From Entomortierella parvispora (Eukaryota; Mortierellomycota; Mortierellomycetes; Mortierellales; Mortierellaceae): a stretch of 64,000 nucleotides of DNA. Below the pieces are notes generated by a model that had not been told where the DNA came from, did not search any database, and was given only the letters and a program-made list of their open reading frames with translations. A program made the translations under genes and the position numbers. Numbering within the stretch: the stretch's first letter is position 1; every line of letters begins with the position of its first letter. Positions 56,184 through 64,000 of this stretch are shown piece after piece. The DNA lies in contig OY752140.1 in NCBI GenBank assembly GCA_963573315.1, positions 3,596,001 through 3,660,000 of the forward strand. Reading direction: 5' to 3'.

Positions 56184-58220
56184 TTAGACCTTGGGACCAG
56201 CCAGGAGCACCTCTTCTGAGGCCTCCGACTGGAACTTTTTAAAGTTGGCCTTGAACAACCTTGCAAGCTTGTCGACAGTGGCATCAAAGGCGGCTGTTTC
56301 TTGACCCCAGGCTTGCTTGGGGTTCAAAACATGGTCAGGCACGTTCTTGACACGGGTAGGGATAGCCAATCCGAAAACTGGATCCTGCACAAACTGGACC
56401 TGGCTCTCATCCTTGAGTTCTCCGGCATGGATGGCGTCAATGATCGCCCTCGAGTACTTGAGCGAAATTCGGGATCCGTTCTCAGAGCCATAGGCACCAC
56501 CGTTCCAACCCGTGTTGATCAACCAGACGTCACTCTTGTGCTTCTCAATCTTCTCGGCCAACATGGTCGCGTACTTTGTTGGGTGCAAGACCAAGAACGG
56601 TTGACCAAAGCAGGCCGAGAAGGTCGCCTCTGGTTCCGTCACACCTTCCTCTGTACCTGCAATCTTTGCGGTGTAGCCCGAGATGAAATGATACATGGCT
56701 TGAGCAGGGGTCAACTTTGAGACGGGGGGCAAGACTCCAAAGGCGTCACAGGTGAGAAGGATGATGTTCTTGGGATGACCGCCCATGCAAGGAATCAGGG
56801 CGTTGGGGATATACTCGATAGGGTAAGCACAACGAGTGTTCTCGGTCAAGGAGCAATCATTGTAATCGACCTGTCGTGTGTCCTCATCCAAAACCACGTT
56901 CTCCAAAACGGCACCATACCGGATCGCACCAAAGATTTCTGGCTCCTTCTCTTTTGACAGATCAATGCACTTTGCATAGCAGCCTCCTTCAATGTTGAAG
57001 ACACCAGTCTCGGACCAACAATGTTCATCGTCTCCAATCAAATGGCGACGGGGATCGGCAGAAAGTGTAGTCTTGCCTGTGCCAGAGAGACCAAAGAACA
57101 GGGACACGTCTCCGTCCTCGCCCTGGTTTGCGGATGAATGCAAGGAGAGGACGCCTGCCTTGGGCATCAGATAGTGCATGATGGTAAAGACACCCTTTTT
57201 CATCTCTCCAGCGTACTCTGTTCCCAAGATGACCATCTCCTTTCGTCTAAAGTTGATCGCGACCGAGGTCGTAGAGGTCATGCCAGTCGTATATCTGTTC
57301 GCTGGGAAGGCTCCGGCGTTGAGGATCGTGAAATCAGGCTCTCCATACTCTTCGAGTTCGTCATCTGTGGGGCGAATCAGCATGTTTCTCATAAAGAGCG
57401 AATGGTATGCACGAGCACAGACAACACGGATCTTGATTCTACACAATGAAGCCAAAAAAAAGTCAGTTAGGCAAGCATGAGATTGATGAACCTACGAGCT
57501 TCCAATAAAAAAAAAATTAAAAAAAAGTTCCTACCTGTACTTGGGATCCCAACCTGCATATCCATCAAAAACATAGAGTCTTTCTCTTGTGTTCAAATAA
57601 TCGACCGCTCGTTCATGGTTGATCAAGAATGCATGCTCGCTGAGCTTTGTGTTGACGGGTCCCCACCAGATGTCACGGCTGGTGCTGGGCTCATCGACGA
57701 TACGCTTGTCCTTGGGCGATCGTCCCGTCTTCTTTCCAGAACTCGTTACCAAGGCTCCTGCAGATGAGATGATGGTGCCGGGTTCGTACCTCAAAGCGTC
57801 CTCGTAACATTTGGCGGCAGAAGCGTTTCGGTTCATTAACACGTGGCTGTAGTCGATTCCACTGTCGTGATAAAGAACATCGGGGTCCGGGTGGTAGGCT
57901 TTATGATGAATACCCGGGTGGGATTGTACAGGGTGGTGAGGCAGGACCGTTTGATGAGAATGAGTCGAGGAGTGGAGACTAATGTTGGAGTGATGTGAGT
58001 GATGTGAGTGATCACTGGCGAGCGTGTGGGTCGAGGAGGTCGCCGAGGTCGACTGGAGTTGACCGAGGGGTCCATCTCCGTTGGCGAGCGCGGTCGTGGG
58101 CTGAAGATGAGCCTCTGTCTTGCTCTTGAGAGCCTGCGAGGTGTTCTCTGCAACTTGGTTGGCTTGAGCAGCAGCGAGCGCGGCAGCAGCAGCCTTTGCT
58201 TTTTCGTTATTGGCCATCAT
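56184..58220 (-). CDS. PCK1: Phosphoenolpyruvate carboxykinase (ATP)
   Basis: Converts oxaloacetate plus ATP to PEP and CO2, the key gluconeogenic step in the cytosol. Two exons (57535-58220 and 56184-57438) join to 646 aa. The ATP-binding P-loop [14 protein letters not shown] starts at about 345, and other family blocks are [33 protein letters not shown] and [10 protein letters not shown], so the active site is complete. It is longer than the usual 530-550 aa because of an N-terminal extension of about 100 residues that is Ala-rich then His/Ser-rich (HSHHSHHS). Two adjacent ATGs (58220 and 58217) are possible starts. It is divergent from the chitinase gene. Confidence 0.96.
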
Positions 58221-59678
58221 GATGGAGGCTAGGATGTAGTTCCTTGCTGGGGTTAAGAAGAGTGGGGAGGTGTGTCAAAAAAAAGACAGAAAAGAAGTAG
58301 GAGTTCGGCTTGCTTTACAAAATAAAAAAAGAGAGTCTTGGCCAACAAGAGTGAGTTTTGTTTTATAGCCAAACAGCCTGTTGGGCTACTGGCTCCCGAT
58401 GGATCAATAGCGAAGCCATCGGAAGTGCGATGCATGTCGGAAGGACCGGGTGTGTGCGCTTTCCAGTTGGCACCAAAGCACGACACCAAAGCACGAACCA
58501 CGTTGCACACACAACGAAACGACTCCGTGCGATCCCCTAACGCGATATTTTCGGTTGCCAACAAGCAAATTATGGTAAAAACAGCGCGTACGTGATATCA
58601 CACGGAAACGTAGGATGCAAGGGAAAAAAAGAAAGAAAAAAGCCTCAAGGAAGATCACGGAAGAGAAACACAACAAGAAGTCAGGAGGATGCATTGGAAT
58701 GCTGAGGGGCATGTTAAGGAGGAGGGCAAAAGCAGCATCCAGGGCAATGGGAATCATCAGAGATCATCACCACATTGCAATACCACGGACTGCACCACAC
58801 AACCCTGGCGATTGTGGCGAAAAAACAACCTCAAGGCGGTGTGTTGGGTTCAAAATCATGACGGTGCTCGGGTGCTGTGCAAGGTGTGCAGGCCATGGTA
58901 CGAAGTTGTGAACAAAACTGCACGAGCAAACAAGGGTCAAACACAGAAAACAACAAAAAAGGATGGCCAGATCATCCGAGAAAAAAAAATGCGCGCAAAG
59001 CCAATGACGTCCACGACCCGGGGTCGATACTCAGGAGGCGTCAAATTTAAAAGGAAGGTGAATTGCGGGAGCCAGGACCAAAGACTTAAAAGTTCTCTCT
59101 CTCCCTTGCAAAAGAATCCCGCCGGGAAAAAGTCGCTCGGATGGCCATTGTTCACGAAGAGTCACTTTGCTGGCAAAGACAGACAAACCCCCCAAGGATT
59201 CCCAAGTGTTTCTCTGCCGTTCCGTTTTGCCAACAACAACAAGTGTCCTGATCTTCATTCAGACATGTCACACGAGGAACGCTGCTGAAAATCGGGAAAA
59301 TGAAGACTGGGGAGGGATGGTAGAACCCGTGCAATGATCAAGTGGTGCCATAGTCGGCATGTGGAGAGCTGCAGTTTGGATGACAGGATCGTTTTTGGAC
59401 GCGTCTGGCTTTCTCCTCAAAGCGCAAAGGATGATCCACATCGTAGGCCTGTTCTGAGCTCTTTTCATGGCGAAGGGTCGTTCATTTTTCCGTCCAGGTG
59501 AGGCTCGGGGTGAAAAAAGGGGGGCTCTTCGGAGGAAACGCGACAATTGTGTGGACAAATGCTGGGAATGCACCTTAGATCATATTCAAATCGACTATGT
59601 AGGTCGTCTGCCCTCCAGAAGAGTGATTGTTCGCTCTCTCCCTCACACTTCCAACCTTCCCTCGACACTCAATCGACC
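58221..59678. promoter_or_regulatory. Divergent intergenic region between PEP carboxykinase and chitinase
   Basis: About 1.5 kb without a supported gene. It contains a direct repeat of CACCAAAGCACGA (about 58470-58497) about 255 nt upstream of PEP carboxykinase and scattered A-rich runs (58622-58640, 58981-58988). No TATA box is obvious for the chitinase. Glucose-responsive control of PEP carboxykinase is expected from the family but cannot be pinned to a site. Confidence 0.45.
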
Positions 59679-61314
59679 ATGAAGTTCCCTTCCACTCTCT
59701 GCATCCTGTCTTTGGGGTTGTCATTGATCGTCCTGGCGGATGCCCATCAACAACAGGGCAAACAGGACTATGACTCCAACAAGATCCAGGCTTATGCAAA
59801 GCCCAAGAACCACCACCATCATCAGGACGCTCATCACAACGCGCCAGAGGCTATTCCCAATGTTCCTTACCAAGGTTATGAAGGTACAGTCGCCACTGCA
59901 CGCCATAAATCACATAATCGGCGGTAGATTTCTAACATCCTTGACGCTAGATAAATCCAAGGAAAAGCAAACACCACTCGTCGTACCCAAGGAAAACACT
60001 CCATCCGCCCCATCTGCCCCATCCACTTCCGACCCTTTGACGACGGAGAAGGGAAAAGATAGGGACGACGTCGCACAGCCGACAGTGCAGAAAGAAAAGA
60101 TGGTAGTCGCGTACTGGACCGATTGGACAGCTGGTACGATGCCCCCAGAGGCCATCCCCTTTGACAAGGTGACCCACGTCAACTATGCCTTCTCGGTTGT
60201 CACACCCGAATTTAAACCCGTATTCGAGACGGATCAACTGTTGAAGCGAGTGGTGAAGAGTGCACATAGCAAAAATGTCAAAGTTTTGATGTCCATTGGA
60301 GGATGGACTGGATCAGCGTACTTTAGTCCGCTCGCAACCTCATGGCACGGGCGCAAGACTTTTATTGATGGCGCTATCGACATTATCCGGCAGAACGATC
60401 TCGATGGCATTGACATTGACTGGTATGTATTGCTCTGTGAGCTGTTGATGCAGCGTAAACATTGCCACAACCTTCCGCGTTCCTGTCAACTGACCTTCAT
60501 TTCTGGATGTTTTTACGCTTGAAGGGAATACCCAGGTCGTCTAGGCGGTGCCTGCAACAAGTTTGATCAACAGAACGATGCCAACAACTTTTTGACGCTT
60601 CTTCGTGAACTCCGTGACGAAATGAACTTGCTCCCCGACGGAGAGAAACTGCAAATCTCTCTGGCGACTCGAATTGTCCCCTTTGACGGACCCGACGGCC
60701 CGATGAAAGACGTGAGCGAGTTCAGCAAGGTTGTAAACCACATCAACGTCATGGCCTATGACATTAACGGATCCTGGGGATCAGTCACTGGCGCGAACGC
60801 TCCTCTAGAGGGAGCTGGCTTGACCTACGTTGCAGGTGCTGAGGCATGGATCCAAGCCGGCTTTCCGCCAGAGCAGATCAATATGGGTCTTCCTTTCTAC
60901 GGTCGGTCGCTTATCACAAAGAAAGACATGACCTTTTCTCAATCGATGGCCGCCCCATTTGATAAGAAGGTCCCAATTGGAGACAACAACGATGCCTTGT
61001 GGACAGATCCTTGCGAGAAGACACCAGCTTACTCTGGTGTCTGGAAGTACAGAAACTTGAGGGGGCAGGGTCTGATTGATGCAAATGACTTTGCTATTGC
61101 CCCTTGGGTTCGCAAGGTTGACGAGGAGTCAAGGACGCCGTGGCTGTTCAATCCCGAGACGAAGCAATTCATTAGCTACGACGACCGCCAGTCACTGAAG
61201 TTGAAGGTCGACTTTGCCAAGCAAAAGAACCTCGGAGGCGTGATGCTCTGGGCCATCAACCAGGACACGGAAGACTTTGCGCTGTTGAACGTGTTGCAGG
61301 AGGTGCGTGCTTGA
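59679..61314 (+). CDS. Secreted GH18 chitinase
   Basis: Hydrolyses chitin, acting in wall remodelling or nutrition. Exons 59679-59883, 59951-60422 and 60525-61314 join to 488 aa. A signal peptide is clear at residues 1-22 (hydrophobic CILSLGLSLIVLADA). A His-rich (NHHHHQDAHH) and Pro/Ser/Thr-rich linker of about 85 residues precedes the catalytic domain, which opens with VVAYWTDW. KVLMSIGGW is the substrate-binding strand. The catalytic DGIDIDWE is at 220-227, split by the last intron, with Glu227 as acid/base. MAYDINGSWG, MGLPFYGRS and GGVMLWAINQD follow, so the barrel is complete. No chitin-binding module or GPI signal is seen. The linker is odd in being N-terminal. Confidence 0.94.
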
Positions 61315-61355
61315 GGAGGGATCAGGAAAATGAACCAGTAGGATTAAAAAATCAG

Positions 61356-61366
61356 AATAAAATAAA
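61356..61366 (+). terminator. AATAAA signals of the chitinase gene
   Basis: Two overlapping AATAAA hexamers 42-52 nt after the chitinase stop codon, upstream of the next gene's start at 61444. Confidence 0.6.
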
Positions 61367-61443
61367 TGAAGAAGGACATTTTTTGGTGTCCTTCACATGC
61401 CAGTTTACCTCAAAGGTGCTTCTTCCCTCCTCTCTTCACCATC

Positions 61444-61827
61444 ATGCAGCGGATATCCTCGATCGTCAAGATTGGACTCGGTGCCTCATCGAGGAACAGC
61501 GGCTTCCGCAACGTATACCTTCGGGCTACATGGACCCGTCGCTGCCAAAGCTCATTGCATCCGGATCGGCAGAGAGAAGCGCAGTTCATTCCGACGCCGG
61601 TTTACGAGTTCCATGGTGTCTCGACCAAAGACATGCTTCTGGCCGAGATGCGCCACCACAACGTGGCATTCACAGAGATTGCAGAGTTTTTCCAGTTGCA
61701 CCCGACCGAGGTGTTTTTTGGTTATATTGGTGTGGGTTCGAAGGCGCTTCGTCATGGTTGGAGTCCTCGGATGACGGAGCAGGATGTCCTGTTTTACCTC
61801 CGGAACACGAAGGCCAGCGATCTGTAG
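61444..61827 (+). CDS. Small protein with a mitochondrial-type presequence and a cyanase-N-like segment
   Basis: A single-exon frame of 127 aa. I do not recognise the full-length family. Residues 1-40 are rich in Arg/Ser with no acidic residue, like a mitochondrial targeting peptide. Residues about 63-100 (DMLLAEMRHHNVAFTEIAE, then VFFGYIGVGSKAL) resemble the N-terminal helical domain of cyanate hydratase, but the cyanase catalytic domain is absent. It starts 129 nt after the chitinase stop on the same strand and is followed by AATAAA at 61862-61867, which supports an independent transcript. Function unknown; a DNA-binding-like helical fold is possible. Confidence 0.6.
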   Translation: MQRISSIVKIGLGASSRNSGFRNVYLRATWTRRCQSSLHPDRQREAQFIPTPVYEFHGVSTKDMLLAEMRHHNVAFTEIAEFFQLHPTEVFFGYIGVGSKALRHGWSPRMTEQDVLFYLRNTKASDL

Positions 61828-62234
61828 GGGGGAGTGTAGTCAGCCAGTCAATCGTCAGCAGAATAAAGACCATTGAAACATGATGTCGTTGTATGCCAAG
61901 CAAGTTGGACAACGTGCAGTTCTCTGTGAGGCTGCACGCGCAGGGATGTGTGTGTGGCAAGCAGGGGATGTGGATCGGGCGAGTGCATGGAGGATGATCC
62001 AGGCCGTGGTGCAAGGAACAAATTTCCCGAATAATATTTTTATTGCCTTCTTCCTTCCCTCCCTTCCTCTTCCTCTTCACACACATTGCTCTCATCCTTC
62101 TCTGCACCGTCAGCCAGTCTGCTCTGCTCTGCTCTTCCTCTCCTCTCCTTCCCCCCTCTCCTCTCCAACTCTCGACATCCTCCACACTCCGCATTGGCAT
62201 CCCGCAGCATAGACCCTGACCTTTGCATCCTCCC
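61828..62234. promoter_or_regulatory. Intergenic region upstream of the LMBR1-like gene
   Basis: This 407-nt region holds the AATAAA of the small gene (61862-61867) and a CT-rich leader with repeated CTCTTCC/CTCTGCT sequence (62050-62165) before the next ATG. Confidence 0.5.
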
Positions 62235-64000
62235 ATGGCAGTCCTCTCGCTGGTCGCCGGCGCAATCACCCTGATTGCCCTCGTGGCAGGGTTGCTCAAC
62301 TACTTTGGCAACAGAGCCGAGCACGCCTGGTACGTGAGCCTCATCGCCTACGTCTCCTGGTTCTTCCCCTTCTCCATCGTTGTCCTCGTACCTCTGGACC
62401 TCTCTTCGGTAATTCTCTCCTCCTCGACCTGCCCCTGCCTTTTCCTCCTCCTTCGCGTCCGCATACATGCATGCATCATGCTAATTGAATGGCCGACTGG
62501 CCAACTGACTTGCACTTGACTGACTGGCTGACTAGACTCTCTTCCAAGGATGCAAAGAGGTCCTGTGCAATCCTCCGCTCATGTACGTCTCGAGCGAGTT
62601 CCTCGTCGCTGCATGGAGGACAATCTACTGGTGCAGTTTTGCACTCACATGGTAAGAGCAGTATGCAGGCGCTTGGCCCATGCAAAAAAAAAAAAAAAAA
62701 AAAAGGGAAAATAAACTGTGGCGTCCTTTACTGGACTAGCGTCTTACTAAATATCCTCCTCTTTCTTTTTTGCATGTGTGCACCCTCTGCAGGGCCTTGA
62801 TCCCACTGCTGCAGGCTTACACGCAATCGGGCGAGTTCACCGTCATGAAGAGGATCAGGAGTGCTGTTCGATACAACATTCTGTACCAGCTCGTTGTTGG
62901 ATCTATCGCTTTACTAGGTCTCGTCTATGTCTGGTATTCACAAGGAACAGGCAACTTGCGTGCCTATGTCATGGCCTTGAGCAACAGCTGGGGACTGATC
63001 CTCGTTGTCATCTTCATGGGCTACGGAATGGTTGATGTGCCAAGGAGACTCTGGCACAAGGGCGATAATGCGAGAGAGCTTCGACGGATCAGTTTTAAAG
63101 CCAGTGTTGTCAAGGACAAGCGTCAGGACACTGAGGACGAAGTGCTGAACGTGGCAAAGGTAGGCAGAGATGGAAGGTTATGCAGGACCGGTCGACATGC
63201 ATTTTCTTGCAGACCCCTATTGCCAGAAAATGTAGACATGAATGGGCAACTCATTCCTCTTGTCTTTGAAATAGGAACTATCTGTGGTTTGCCACAAGCT
63301 TCAGCTATCCGACCCACTACGAGTCAATGTCGATCGAATGGTGGCAGACTTCCCAGCAGTTCGAGGCGTACAGTTTGAGTCGAGCAGGACATCATCCCCA
63401 ATCCCTAGAAATGAAGCTACAGGAGGAGCGAATACAGGTGGAGCCACCTCTGGACCACCCACAAGACCCGTCAGCGGTATCGCTGCTCGCAAACATTTAA
63501 TGGATGGCATGGTTCCCTCAGTCATCACGGAAAAATATCTCGCGGATCTACACGCTCGAATCAAGCGGGCATTGAGGATGAAGGATAGATGGACGGCGTA
63601 AGTGGACATCTCTTTTTTATTATTTTTGCTGTCAATCTTGTGGGTCATCAAAGAAAGAGAGAGGTGGCTTTGCCTTGATTGACACGTTTTGTTTGTTGCA
63701 CACACAGCATTTGGCACGATCTGCTCAGAGCGGGATTTTTGTCGCAGGATATTCAGGAGAATGCGGATAACCCCGAAAAGTAAGACTCAGTGCACCTTCT
63801 CTCCTTTGCCAAGCCTTTGCCTCCAAACAAGAAAGGGGTATGGAACAAATTCTCACCGTTGGACACTCTCTGCCATAGGAAATTTCGGTCTACGCTGCGA
63901 CCTTTGGGCTCCAAACCCAAGGGCTGGAAACTATCCTTGGAATGGCATTGGCACCTACGGATCCGCCCTGTTCTCTTGAAGTCTGCGTCAGTGATCTGTG
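62235..64000 (+). CDS. LMBR1 domain membrane protein, LMBD2-like (3' end missing)
   Basis: Multi-pass membrane protein of the LMBR1 family; the family is linked to membrane receptors and trafficking but its role in fungi is unclear. Exons visible: 62235-62408, 62536-62651, 62793-63159, 63275-63597, 63708-63779 and 63879 to the window end. The first exon opens with a hydrophobic span followed by a second one (YVSWFFPFSIVVLVPLDLSS). Later blocks fitting LMBD2 are WRTIYWCSFALTWALIPLLQ, an SGEFTVMKRIRSAVRYNI stretch, and IFMGYGMVDVPRRLW. A Gly/Pro/Ser-rich insert lies in exon 4, before ITEKYLADLHARIKRAL. The C-terminal membrane part lies beyond the window. Joins are all in frame. Confidence 0.87.
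62684..62704. repeat. A21 homopolymer in an intron of the LMBR1-like gene
   Basis: Twenty-one A in intron 62652-62792, between donor and branch region. Confidence 0.8.

Overview
The window reads as nuclear DNA of an early-diverging filamentous fungus. Short GT-AG introns (mostly 70-115 nt) interrupt most genes, genes lie on both strands at roughly 3 kb spacing, and start codons are often preceded by long pyrimidine-rich leaders. The gene families (ankyrin-tailed cytosolic asparaginase, ATP-type PEP carboxykinase, GH18 chitinase, ABCG half-transporter) and intron style suggest a Mortierella-like Mucoromycota member; this lineage call is inference, not proven. All multi-exon models below were built by eye from reading frames, splice dinucleotides and family motifs.

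Layout. 1-1966: 3' part of an asparaginase with ankyrin repeats. 2116-18813: a run of five metabolic or transport genes, namely a fatty acyl-CoA reductase (-), a cytochrome P450 (+), a UbiA-family membrane prenyltransferase (-), an ABCG half-transporter (+) and a very large fusion (-). The fusion joins an adenylate-forming (acyl-AMP ligase) domain to a PEP-synthase/rifampicin-phosphotransferase-like ATP-grasp and phosphohistidine module. A gene-free 4.3 kb stretch follows (18814-23087).

23088-35227: MCM10 replication factor (-), a GNAT-fold protein with a polyglutamine tract (-), a BtaA-like SAM:diacylglycerol aminocarboxypropyl transferase (+), an aminoglycoside-phosphotransferase-like kinase (-) and a metallo-beta-lactamase-fold hydrolase (-). 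35754-49913: MMS19 (+), a UBP2-like deubiquitinase (-) and CAND1 (+). The last two are head to head, and both act in ubiquitin pathways. 52390-54285: a serine-rich protein of unknown function (+). 56184-64000: PEP carboxykinase (-), a secreted GH18 chitinase (+), a small mitochondrial-looking protein with a cyanase-N-like segment (+), and the 5' part of an LMBR1-domain membrane protein (+) that runs off the end.

The most unusual item is the fusion gene at 13020-18813. With its neighbours it could form a small natural-product or lipid-modification locus: a reductase, an oxygenase, a prenyltransferase, an exporter and a two-step activating enzyme. A nine-base near-palindrome, GTAC(A/T)GTAC, occurs three times in the window by eye, each time in an intergenic interval upstream of these genes. 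No rRNA, tRNA, CRISPR array or intact transposon was recognised.
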